From a virus, in IMG/VR virus record IMGVR_UViG_3300006752_000278, positions 1 through 21,646 of that record: a stretch of DNA of 21,646 nucleotides; one strand, given 5' to 3'. Below are positions 14,403 to 21,646 of the stretch, piece after piece. How positions within the stretch are numbered: position 1 is the first letter of the stretch; the number at the start of each line of letters is the position of its first letter. Position numbers and translations under genes: made by a program. The notes beneath the pieces were generated by a model. It had not been told where the DNA came from and ran no database searches. It worked only from the letters and a program-made list of their open reading frames with translations.

Positions 14403-17400
14403 TGCCAGTTAAATTAGAGAACAGCTACACGCCGCCACTTGATACAGGTGAATTAGACGGGCCTTTATCGACACCTTCTTTTGGTGAAGCGTTCCGCGCT
14501 ACCTTTGCTTATCAATACCAGCCGTTGATTGATCAGGTTGAGGAGATGTCTCTCTTTAATAATCGATCATACGACCCAGAGTTTGATCCGTTTGCACAAG
14601 CTGGTGGTTATGAGCAGTACCTCGATGAGATAGCTGTTGCTAAAGATCAAGAGCATCTTGATTACATCAAACGCAATATCGATGAGCGTTTGTATGAGAA
14701 AGACATACTGAACAGATCAGGCATTAGTGCTGGTACTGTTATCGCTAGTTTGATTGACCCACTTAACATTGCGTTTGCGCTGCCTATCTTTGGGCAACTT
14801 GGCTTGTTGGCTAAAGGCGGGATGACTATACGTCAGGCTGCGATGGCTAGTGCAAGGGGCGGCTTTGTTACTGGGGTTGCATCAGAAGCTATTCGTGCGC
14901 CATTTGATAAGACGGTGACTGATGTTGAGGTTGCTAATAACCTGTTAGCAACAACAGCATTTGGTGCTGCACTTGGTTCTATTCCTGCTGTGGCACGCGC
15001 TGGATACAACTATGCACGCAAAACAAAAGAGATGCGTGACGCAGAGTTTCAAGGGCGTGGTTCTTTGCCTGATAAAATAGATGGCATGCGCGTCACCAGA
15101 AAAGAAACACCGAAGAATAGTGATCGCACTAATGCTGTGTCTGCCAAAGGCAAGACAATTAACATTGATGAGGAGTTGTTAGACATTGAGTTTAATAAAC
15201 GTCCTTGGACACAGCCAGAAGTCGAAGGGGCTACCCCTCTAAGAGAAACAGACTTTCTCACACCCGAACAATGGGGTGAGTTTTCAGTTATAAAAGAGGT
15301 AGTCAAATCCCAAAACAAGCGTAAACGCGGTGAGTCACAGGCAGCATACGTTGATAGGACTAATAAGATAGCCCTAGATCGCTCTAGGAGCGGCAGGGAG
15401 CTTGAGGAAACGCCTCTGACTAGGACTAATGCATGGCGTATGTTAAGCACCCCTAGCAAGCGAATCCTGGACGATGGCGATAACACGATGAAAGAGTTTG
15501 TTCACCGTGTTGTTGGCGTTGATCACATATCAACACAGAACCTAGCCAAAGGTCAGGCATCTACGCAGTCTATTAGCCGCAGATCAAAGACACACATTGG
15601 TAGATTCATTGGTCATCGCAACAGAATGATGGAGCATTGGGCGCAAGATCAGCTAGGTCGTTCTCAATCTACTCGCTTGTTTGGATACAACACAGATAAC
15701 ATCGTGGCTAAATGGACTAACGCTAAGACATTTGACGAATGGTACGAAGCTGTCAACGAAGCGCGTCTTGTGCAGCAAGCTGGTCAGTTTAATAAGTATG
15801 ATTCTACCTTTAGCAAAGACTTCCGTGCAGCAATGCGCGATGTGGATGCGTTCTTTGATGAATACAAACTAGACTTGCAGCATCATAACTTGCTTGCCAC
15901 GACTGAGGCTTTGCAAACTAAGAGAGCAAGAGCGCGAGTTGACATTGAATACTTTGAGAACATGCAGAAAGACCGTGGCTTAACCAAGGGGCAAGAGCTA
16001 CGCCTTGATCGGTTGCGTGATCAAGAAGCTTTCTATGATGACTTGATTAAGAACTCAATCACTGAAAACTACACAATGCCGATCTACTACGACAAGGCAA
16101 AGCTGAGTAGCGATCCTGCACTGCGTGAGCGTCTTGTTCGTGTGTTTGAAGAATGGATTAGGAACAATCCTATTACGTCTGTCTGGGATGACAAGGCTGG
16201 CAAGTTTGTAATGATTGATCCAAAGGAACGGTCTGACCCACGCATTACTGCTGAGAATGCTGTGGCTTCTATTATGGAAGAGGGTGATCCTGTTCTTATT
16301 GGTGAGATGAATGCTGTGCCAAAAGGCAAACACCTGCGTCACAGACAGATTAACATACCTGAGTATTTGATCTCTGACTTTATAATCAAAGACAGCCGCA
16401 TTGCTCGTTCTTATTCTGCGCGTGTTGGTAAGCGCATTGAATGGGCGCGGCAGTATGGCAATCAAACGATTGATGACATCCTCGATGACGCTGAAGTACG
16501 CATGCGTGAGAAAGGATTGGATGAAAAGAAGATTGTTTCGCTTCGTGCTGACATGGCGTTTGAGTATGAGCGTGTGATGGGTGAGCATTTGAAAGACCCG
16601 TCACGCTTGGATGCGCAGACTGCAAGAGTAATTAAAGAAGCTACTGGTATTGCTTACCTTGATACTGCTGCTTATGCATCTGTGACTGACGCTGGCATGA
16701 TTGTTATGGAGCGCGGCTTTAACAAGATATATCAGGGGCTGCGCTCTGAGGTTGACCGCAACATGCTGCGCAAGAATGCAAAGCTTATCCCTGCCACTGG
16801 TGAGAGGACTGAGCTTGCGCTTGGTGGTGCGCAGCAACGTCTGATTGCTGACAACATTGACGGGCTTGAGCCTACTGCTGTTGAGCGTGTTCTTAATCCT
16901 ATAACCAGAGCTTACTACAACATACCGATCATCGGTAACGGACTTGGCACTGTTACACATATCTTCAAAACTATTGATGGTTCATATCGTGCCAGTGATT
17001 TGATGGAGCATGTAGTCAATATGGCTAACGGCACTATCAAGGAAGCTGATGCACGTTACCTGCTTCGCATGGGTATATCTGAAAGTGATGCTAGAATTAT
17101 GGCAAAGCTGCCATATGAAAAGGGTGACAATATTCTGCACCCCAACATAGACAAGTGGCCTAACAAAACTAAAGCAGAGCGTGAGCTTGTTCTTAAATGG
17201 AACACAGCTATGAATGCTGGCATTGGTAACACCATCTTACATGCCACATCATTTGATAAGCCGCGCGTTATGGATGGTGTGGTTTATGCACGGTATCGCC
17301 CATGGATGAACAAGATCGGATTTAGTGAAGCAGATATCGATCAACGTGCTTCAAGCTCAAGCATCAAACTAGTGCGCATTGAGTCACAGGCTATGACGTT

Positions 17401-17890
17401 TCCGTTCCAGTTTTATAACTTCATGCTTGGCGCAACATCACGCATAACCGCAGGCATGGCAGACCCGATGCGCAGGCATCGTGTATCAGGTGCAGTTGCG
17501 CTACTTGGCCTCGGCTACGTTTCATTGCAGTTAAAGAAAGACAGCTGGTGGTTCGATGCACGTTCAGATGAAGAAGTATTTCAGCGGGTAATAGATCAGT
17601 CTGGCATCTTTGCCGTATATGCAGACCTAGCTTACACAGCAACACATGCAGCCATAGGCACAGGTATGCTGAGTGCAGACGATTCATTGCTAAAGCCAAA
17701 GTATAATCCGACACTCTTCGATGCCATTACAGAGCCGTTAGGCGCTGGCCCCGGAATGATATTCAGCAACCTAAAAGGCGCTATGGATTACATAAACGGC
17801 GACACAACAGAAGCTGCAAGAGAGTTCAAATACAATCTGCCAATACTTCCAATAATGGCAATGGCAGCAGACTTCTTCAGTGACGATTAA
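14402..17890 (+). CDS. Large internal virion protein, T7 gp16-like, without visible transglycosylase domain
   Basis: The largest product (1162 residues) and last of the three internal virion genes, the place of T7 gp16 (1318), which crosses the inner membrane and helps pull in DNA. The N-terminus has PSFGEAFRATFAYQYQPLID (about residues 25-44), followed by a hydrophobic stretch SLIDPLNIAFALPIFGQLGL (about 116-135) and an Ala/Gly-rich one, VANNLLATTAFGAALGSIPA. These are candidate membrane-active segments. The long middle is charged and helical (for example residues 500-560). Near the C-terminus are MNKIGFSEADIDQ, PFQFYNFMLGATSRITAG and another hydrophobic pair, as in gp16-like proteins. T7 gp16 begins with a lytic transglycosylase domain; I see no such catalytic motif here. 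The gene overlaps the previous stop as TAATG. Confidence 0.85.
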   Translation: MPVKLENSYTPPLDTGELDGPLSTPSFGEAFRATFAYQYQPLIDQVEEMSLFNNRSYDPEFDPFAQAGGYEQYLDEIAVAKDQEHLDYIKRNIDERLYEKDILNRSGISAGTVIASLIDPLNIAFALPIFGQLGLLAKGGMTIRQAAMASARGGFVTGVASEAIRAPFDKTVTDVEVANNLLATTAFGAALGSIPAVARAGYNYARKTKEMRDAEFQGRGSLPDKIDGMRVTRKETPKNSDRTNAVSAKGKTINIDEELLDIEFNKRPWTQPEVEGATPLRETDFLTPEQWGEFSVIKEVVKSQNKRKRGESQAAYVDRTNKIALDRSRSGRELEETPLTRTNAWRMLSTPSKRILDDGDNTMKEFVHRVVGVDHISTQNLAKGQASTQSISRRSKTHIGRFIGHRNRMMEHWAQDQLGRSQSTRLFGYNTDNIVAKWTNAKTFDEWYEAVNEARLVQQAGQFNKYDSTFSKDFRAAMRDVDAFFDEYKLDLQHHNLLATTEALQTKRARARVDIEYFENMQKDRGLTKGQELRLDRLRDQEAFYDDLIKNSITENYTMPIYYDKAKLSSDPALRERLVRVFEEWIRNNPITSVWDDKAGKFVMIDPKERSDPRITAENAVASIMEEGDPVLIGEMNAVPKGKHLRHRQINIPEYLISDFIIKDSRIARSYSARVGKRIEWARQYGNQTIDDILDDAEVRMREKGLDEKKIVSLRADMAFEYERVMGEHLKDPSRLDAQTARVIKEATGIAYLDTAAYASVTDAGMIVMERGFNKIYQGLRSEVDRNMLRKNAKLIPATGERTELALGGAQQRLIADNIDGLEPTAVERVLNPITRAYYNIPIIGNGLGTVTHIFKTIDGSYRASDLMEHVVNMANGTIKEADARYLLRMGISESDARIMAKLPYEKGDNILHPNIDKWPNKTKAERELVLKWNTAMNAGIGNTILHATSFDKPRVMDGVVYARYRPWMNKIGFSEADIDQRASSSSIKLVRIESQAMTFPFQFYNFMLGATSRITAGMADPMRRHRVSGAVALLGLGYVSLQLKKDSWWFDARSDEEVFQRVIDQSGIFAVYADLAYTATHAAIGTGMLSADDSLLKPKYNPTLFDAITEPLGAGPGMIFSNLKGAMDYINGDTTEAAREFKYNLPILPIMAMAADFFSDD

Positions 17891-17920
17891 TGTGCGTGGA
17901 GCAATGCATTAATGCATGAT
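17889..17920 (+). promoter_or_regulatory. Candidate late promoter/operator before the tail fibre gene
   Basis: The 41-base gap after the gp16-like stop contains TGTGCGT (17891-17897), spacer GGAGC and AATGCATTAATGCA (17903-17916). Here the palindrome extends to a perfect 14-mer, ATGCATTAATGCAT (17904-17917). It matches the element at 4755-4778 with a spacer two bases longer. GAGG at 17923-17926 is the ribosome site for the fibre gene. Confidence 0.5.
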
Positions 17921-17931
17921 ATGAGGCTATT

Positions 17932-19773
17932 ATGACAATTAACTTAGCAGATAACGACCCCAGAATATCGTATGTAGTTGCAGCTAGTGCGACACAAAGT
18001 TCGTTTACCGTTCCGTTTGAGTTTTTCGAAGATGCTGATTTAAATCTGTATGTCGATGGAACATTAAAAACTTTAGCTACGCACTACAATGTTTCTGGTG
18101 GGTCTGGTTCTACTGGCACGATAACTATGACCACAGGAAATGAGGTCATTGGTATATCTGGCAACAGTACAGTCGTTGTTACACGCTCTATTAATTTAGA
18201 ACGTACTACAGATTTTCAGACATCAGGCCCATTTGCTATCGCTGCTTTGAACGAAGAGCTTGATAAGATTGTTGCTATTCAAGCTGACTTAAAAGACAGC
18301 CAAGACCGCTCTTTGCAGCTTACAGATTTTGACGCTGACGCATCGTTGACTTTGCCAGATGTGAACACACGCAAGGGAAAGCTGCTTGCTTTTAATGCAA
18401 CGACTGGTGCTGTTGAGGCTGGTGCTTCTATTGCTGGCACGAACACAGTTGCTGGTCTTTCTGCTGACATTGAAACACTGGCTGGTATCGAAGATGGAAC
18501 TGTAGCTACAAATGCTGTGTCTGGTCTTGCCGCCATATCAAGTGATGTGACAGCGGCTGCTGCTATTACATCTAATATTACTAGTGTCGCAGGTATCGCC
18601 TCTAATGTAAGCGCGGTTGCGGCTGACGCTACTGACATTGGAACTGTGGCAACAAACATTGCTAGTGTGAACACTGTGGCAACAAATATTGCTGACGTTG
18701 TTACTGTTGCAAATGATTTGAACGAAGCTATTTCTGAAATAGAAACAGCAGCAGATGATCTGAACTTGGTGTCATCTAACATTGAGACTGTTGCTACCAA
18801 CATTGCAAACGTAAATGCTGTTGGTGCTATTGATAGCGACGTTACTACTGTTGCTGGTATTGCAAGTAACGTGACTTCAGTTGCTAGTAACGCAACAAAC
18901 ATTAATTCTGTTGGCGCAATCTCTGCAAATGTAACTACAGTTGCTGGTATTGCATCTGATGTTACTGCAGTTGCCGGAGATGCAACAGACATTGGCACAG
19001 TTGCTACTGATCTTGCTGGCTCTGACACGATTGGCACAGTTGCCGGATCAATTGCAAATGTAAACACAACGGCTGGTTCGATTGCTAATGTCAATTCAGT
19101 AGCATCAAATGAAACAAACATTAACAGTGTTGCCTCTGTTTCAAGCAATGTAACGACTGTCGCTGGATCAATCAGCAACGTCAACACCGTGGCAGGTTCC
19201 ATTGCCAACGTGAACTCTGTTGCTGGTTCGATTGCAAATGTAAACACGGTTGCCAGCAACCTAACCGACATCAACAACTTCAACGATCAGTACACAATCA
19301 GCGCATCTGCACCATCAAGCCCTGCTGCTGGTGATCTGTGGTATGACAGCACATCCAATGTTCTTAAATATTATACAGGCAGCATATTCTCATCTATCTC
19401 TGCTGGTATATCTGACGTTGTTTCAGATACAACTCCGCAGATTGGTGGCGATCTTGATCTAAATAGCAACGATGTTACTGGTACTGGCAACATCAACATT
19501 ACAGGCACGGTAACAGCAACAAGCTACAACGGTGATGGCTCTTCTTTGACAGGCATCAGTACCGATCTTGTTGGTGATACAACTCCACAGCTTGGTGGCA
19601 GCCTAGACACAAACGGTAATGCAATTTTGTTTGGTAGCAGTGCTTGGTCAATCGAACTTGATACAGGTGATAACGATCTGTTGTTCAAGTACAATGGAAC
19701 AACTGTTTTCAAACTTGCTTCTAGCGGCGCTGTTACTAGCGCAGATGACATCACAGCCTTTGGAACTCCGTAA
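17932..19773 (+). CDS. Tail fibre protein with T7 gp17-like N-terminal domain and decapeptide-repeat shaft
   Basis: Trimeric fibre attached to the tail nozzle, 613 residues. Residues 1 to about 130 match the T7 gp17 attachment domain: ISYVVAASATQSSFTVPFEF, NLYVDGTLKTLATHYNVSG, VVVTRSINLERTTDFQTSGP and the helix ALNEELDKIVAIQADLKDSQ. Residues about 171-447 are a shaft of some 27 ten-residue units close to TVAxxIANVN. The C-terminal part has PAAGDLWYDSTSNVLKYYTG and two related TPQ(I/L)GGxLD blocks about 50 residues apart, with ITGTVTATSYNGDGSSLTGI between. It ends without a recognisable receptor-binding head or chaperone; that role probably falls to the next gene, joined by TAATG. GAGG precedes the ATG. 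Confidence 0.92.
   Translation: MTINLADNDPRISYVVAASATQSSFTVPFEFFEDADLNLYVDGTLKTLATHYNVSGGSGSTGTITMTTGNEVIGISGNSTVVVTRSINLERTTDFQTSGPFAIAALNEELDKIVAIQADLKDSQDRSLQLTDFDADASLTLPDVNTRKGKLLAFNATTGAVEAGASIAGTNTVAGLSADIETLAGIEDGTVATNAVSGLAAISSDVTAAAAITSNITSVAGIASNVSAVAADATDIGTVATNIASVNTVATNIADVVTVANDLNEAISEIETAADDLNLVSSNIETVATNIANVNAVGAIDSDVTTVAGIASNVTSVASNATNINSVGAISANVTTVAGIASDVTAVAGDATDIGTVATDLAGSDTIGTVAGSIANVNTTAGSIANVNSVASNETNINSVASVSSNVTTVAGSISNVNTVAGSIANVNSVAGSIANVNTVASNLTDINNFNDQYTISASAPSSPAAGDLWYDSTSNVLKYYTGSIFSSISAGISDVVSDTTPQIGGDLDLNSNDVTGTGNINITGTVTATSYNGDGSSLTGISTDLVGDTTPQLGGSLDTNGNAILFGSSAWSIELDTGDNDLLFKYNGTTVFKLASSGAVTSADDITAFGTP
18442..19275 (+). repeat. About 27 tandem 30-bp (decapeptide) repeats in the fibre shaft
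   Basis: Units of ten residues with consensus near T-V-A-G-x-I-A-N-V-N, most regular at the 3' end (for example NVNTVAGSIANVNSVAGSIA). At DNA level the copies are diverged. The repeat also produces a long open frame on the opposite strand (18279-19283), which is an artefact of the composition. Copy number could change by recombination and alter fibre length. Confidence 0.85.
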
Positions 19774-20849
19774 TGGCAATAGCGGCATCAGGTGCAGTAT
19801 CGTTTAGTGACTTACGCTCGGAGTTTGTAGGTGGCTCTGGGGCTGTTAGCTTTTCTGATTTGTATCGTGGTGGTTCTAATGTGCCAACTAAAGCTGCTAA
19901 TAATCTGAGTGATAACCTAGCAGCTTCTGTTCCTGCTTCTGGTACAGTAAATTTTACTAACTTTAGAAGTACGGCTAAAGGATTTCGTTACACATATACT
20001 GCTGGTGCAACTAATCAGAATGCGTCAGCTTTGTTTGGTGATGATTATTCTGCTGCTTTTTTAAAAGAAATTGTAATCGATTCTGGCGTGGAGCTAGGCG
20101 CAACTTCTACTGCTGATGAAGCATTGCAGATTGATTCTGGTGGTGCTGGCACAATTACAATTACAAACAATGGCATACTTACTGGGGCTGGCGGCGCTGC
20201 AAACAGCGGTGCTGGTGGTGATGCGTTTGAAGCCAATGTTGCTTGTACATTTATTAATAACGGAACCATTCGCTCTGGTGGTGGTGGAGCTGGTCGAGGC
20301 GGCAACGGCGGCACAGGTGGTGGCGGTCGATATACAACGACCAGCACAGGCGGCAACATGCGCTATCTTACAGCCTCTAGTGGTAGTTGTTCTGGGTATA
20401 CATGCCCATCATCGTATGGCGGTTATCTTTATGTTAACCGTTATCAAACTTGTTCGACGATGATGGATTCAGCCACTTACCAATGTTATGGCCGACGAAG
20501 GACTACATCAACTGTTAACACGAGCGGCGGCGGCGGCGGTGCAGGCGGCAATGGTGGTCGGGGCGAAGGCTATAATCAAACTCGTGCATCTGGTAATGGA
20601 GGTTCTACTGGTGCGAACGGCGGCACAAACGCTGGTCGTGGCGGTACTGGCGGGACTGGTGGTACTGGCGGTTTGTTTGGTGCCAATGGCGCAAATGGCA
20701 ATAACGGTGCATCAGGTAATAACGGAAATCGTACAAACGGTTCTGGCGGTGCTGGCGGTTCTGGCGGTGGTGCTGCTGGCAAGTCAATTAGAGGCATTGC
20801 AAATGTAACCTTGACTAACTCAGGCACTATTACAGGGCCTCAAGCATGA
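19773..20849 (+). CDS. Glycine-rich tail-fibre tip adhesin
   Basis: Likely receptor-binding tip, 358 residues. The N-terminus has three related units: GAVSFSDLRSEF, GAVSFSDLYRGGSNVP and GTVNFTNFRST. This 'SFSDL..EF...YRGG..VP' opening is frequent in marine phage tail proteins and may be the fibre-docking part. Residues about 70-170 look like beta strands (IDSGVELGATS, TITITNNGILTGAGG, CTFINNGTIRSGGGG). From about residue 170 to the end, GGxGG runs dominate, as in polyglycine-II adhesins such as the gp38 adhesin of T-even-like phages. A glycine-poor insert (about residues 190-252) carries Cys206, Cys211, Cys227 and Cys238 and many Tyr; it is a good candidate for the receptor-contacting loop. 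It ends SIRGIANVTLTNSGTITGP, a C-terminus typical of this class. TAATG coupled to the fibre gene. Confidence 0.78.
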   Translation: MAIAASGAVSFSDLRSEFVGGSGAVSFSDLYRGGSNVPTKAANNLSDNLAASVPASGTVNFTNFRSTAKGFRYTYTAGATNQNASALFGDDYSAAFLKEIVIDSGVELGATSTADEALQIDSGGAGTITITNNGILTGAGGAANSGAGGDAFEANVACTFINNGTIRSGGGGAGRGGNGGTGGGGRYTTTSTGGNMRYLTASSGSCSGYTCPSSYGGYLYVNRYQTCSTMMDSATYQCYGRRRTTSTVNTSGGGGGAGGNGGRGEGYNQTRASGNGGSTGANGGTNAGRGGTGGTGGTGGLFGANGANGNNGASGNNGNRTNGSGGAGGSGGGAAGKSIRGIANVTLTNSGTITGPQA

Positions 20850-21316
20850 CCAGATACTATAATGCTGATGTATACAGAAACATGTTTGAGGATGGGTATG
20901 TAAAGTACCTGTGGAATAGTTATAGGAATTTAAAAAAACTTATACCAAATAATGTAAATAAAATACTTAGTATTGGCTGTGGCACAGGTGAAATAGAACA
21001 GCTTATGCCTTTTGAGTTTGCTTTATATGACCCATACGGCCCTGTTGTTGAGTACAGGCAGAAGCCAACAGGTCAGTATGATTATTCTATTGCACATGGT
21101 TGCGTTATGTCAGCCGCAAAGCCTAATGAAAAGCGTGAGATGATTAAATTAGCGTTGTCTCATGCCCCAGCATTTCTGGTTCATACTGGCTACAAAGACA
21201 TTCCACACACTGATGACTGTATAACCTATTACGGGTGGGATGAGCAGACGATTTTCCAAGACTTTAATTGGTCGAGAGTGAACAAAAGTTATATAGAGGT
21301 TCGCAATGGAATCTAA
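20846..21316 (+). CDS. SAM-dependent methyltransferase-like protein
   Basis: A 156-residue protein with a class I methyltransferase motif I, ILSIGCGTGEIEQL (residues 40-53), and a following acidic-residue strand FALYDPYGP (D62) where the ribose-binding acid is expected. Later strands read YDYSIAHGCVM and APAFLVHTGY. The protein is short for the fold, which usually needs about 200 residues, so it may be a minimal or reduced enzyme. The substrate is unknown: DNA, a virion protein or a host cell-surface molecule are all possible. It overlaps the adhesin gene by ATGA and the next gene by 11 bases. Its base use looks more AT-rich than the structural genes, for instance at 20926-20960. Confidence 0.7.
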   Translation: MTRYYNADVYRNMFEDGYVKYLWNSYRNLKKLIPNNVNKILSIGCGTGEIEQLMPFEFALYDPYGPVVEYRQKPTGQYDYSIAHGCVMSAAKPNEKREMIKLALSHAPAFLVHTGYKDIPHTDDCITYYGWDEQTIFQDFNWSRVNKSYIEVRNGI

Positions 21317-21449
21317 AGATCGTCTCGCTGTTTGTAAGAGTTGTGAATGGTACAGAAAAGCAATCTCACAATGTAAAAAGTGCGGCTGCATTATGAAATT
21401 GAAAGTGCATCTTAAAGATGCCAAATGCCCTTTAAGGAAATGGACATGA
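21306..21449 (+). CDS. Small zinc-ribbon protein
   Basis: A 47-residue gene overlapping both neighbours (11 bases upstream, ATGA downstream). The product has CKSC at residues 10-13, CKKCGC at 23-28 and a final Cys41 in KCPLRKW, plus many Lys. This arrangement, C..C then C..C.C then CP..KW, belongs to a small protein family common in marine phages including T4-like cyanophages. The cysteines suggest zinc binding. The role is not known to me. The short length, conserved cysteine spacing and tight overlaps make it a convincing gene. Confidence 0.8.
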   Translation: MESKDRLAVCKSCEWYRKAISQCKKCGCIMKLKVHLKDAKCPLRKWT

Positions 21450-21646
21450 CCCAATACACAGTAGAAAAAATTGAAGATGGAATAGCGACATTGCGTTATG
21501 CGGACAATAGCTGGGCAGAGATTGTTCTTTCGTCTGACATGACGCAAGAAGATCTTGATGATCAGGCTTGGGAGTTTCGTCCGAAGACTGGCGTTGCTCC
21601 ATCATTTGTATCTGCTGGCTCAATCAGTACAGCTAGTCAAAAGCCT
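21446..21646 (+). CDS. Hypothetical phage protein, 3' end beyond the window
   Basis: An open frame of 67 codons starting at an ATGA overlap with the zinc-ribbon gene and still open at the last base. It begins MTQYTVEKIEDGIATLRYAD and continues NSWAEIVLSSDMTQEDLDDQ, then WEFRPKTG and a Ser/Ala-rich stretch. The first 50 residues suggest a small beta-rich domain (TVEKIEDGIATLRYADNSWAEI) followed by a helix. I do not recognise the family. Overlap and unbroken frame support a real gene. Confidence 0.65.
   Translation, partial: MTQYTVEKIEDGIATLRYADNSWAEIVLSSDMTQEDLDDQAWEFRPKTGVAPSFVSAGSISTASQKP

Noticed and set aside
16055-16960. Several minus-strand frames of 79-177 codons inside the gp16-like gene
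   Set aside because: They lie inside a long, continuous plus-strand gene with phage-typical sequence and have unlikely compositions.
18279-19283. A 334-codon open frame on the minus strand opposite the fibre gene
   Set aside because: It mirrors the decapeptide repeats of the plus-strand fibre; the product is a monotonous Ala/Thr/Val string with no family resemblance.
20341-20520. A diversity-generating variable region in the adhesin, prompted by the BPP-1-like gene context
   Set aside because: No second template copy and no reverse transcriptase are present in the window, and the codons do not show the AAY pattern.
20045-20827. Proline-rich open frames on the minus strand and Val/Leu-rich plus-strand frames over the adhesin gene
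   Set aside because: They are other-frame readings of GGT/GGC glycine runs and disappear as independent genes once the adhesin is accepted.

Overview
The window is a gene-dense stretch of a short-tailed, T7-like (podovirus-type) tailed phage genome, read entirely on the + strand. It covers DNA packaging, head, connector, tail tube, internal virion proteins and the host-recognition apparatus. The cues are a large terminase with ATPase and nuclease motifs, a T7 gp8-type head-tail connector, a scaffold next to an HK97-fold-type capsid protein, gp11- and gp12-type tail tubular proteins, gp14/15/16-type internal virion proteins and a gp17-type fibre. The small accessory proteins (a neutral-to-basic MPMGKGTYGS protein, KGGRPGQWSARKAQ, ERYLPAKAIK, a Cys-rich zinc ribbon) are types I associate with marine podophages of proteobacteria and cyanobacteria. 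The capsid and Bbp19-like proteins recall the BPP-1/HMO-2011 kind of podophage. The host cannot be read from the sequence; a marine proteobacterium is my inference.

Layout: (1) 1-345, 3' part of a small terminase subunit; (2) 490-3247, a virion-like protein of unknown role, then a chain of small, mostly very basic proteins; (3) 3237-4751, large terminase; (4) 4817-6567, small protein plus portal; (5) 6571-8965, Bbp19-like protein, scaffold, gp13/DUF2833-like protein and major capsid protein, closed by a strong hairpin; (6) 9007-11828, tail tubes A and B; (7) 11828-17890, three internal virion (ejection) proteins; (8) 17932-20849, tail fibre with about 27 decapeptide repeats, and a separate glycine-rich tip adhesin; (9) 20846-21646, a methyltransferase-like protein, a zinc-ribbon protein and a protein cut by the window edge.

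The genes form a late morphogenesis operon with TAATG or ATGA junctions almost throughout. The few true intergenic gaps (346-489, 4752-4816, 8067-8152, 8966-9006, 17891-17931) are where regulation should sit. Two gaps (before 4817 and 17932) hold a TGTGCGT box followed by the palindrome TGCATTAATGCA. The gap before 490, and the gene end just upstream of the capsid leader, hold a related TGTGCGTTGCGCA. I read this four-copy element as a candidate late promoter or operator set; it is the least explained signal here.

I see no defence system, CRISPR array, tRNA, integrase, transposon or retroelement. No holin, endolysin or polymerase lies in the window. It is mostly an ordinary morphogenesis module, and the interest lies in the regulatory repeats, the tail tip and the small genes.
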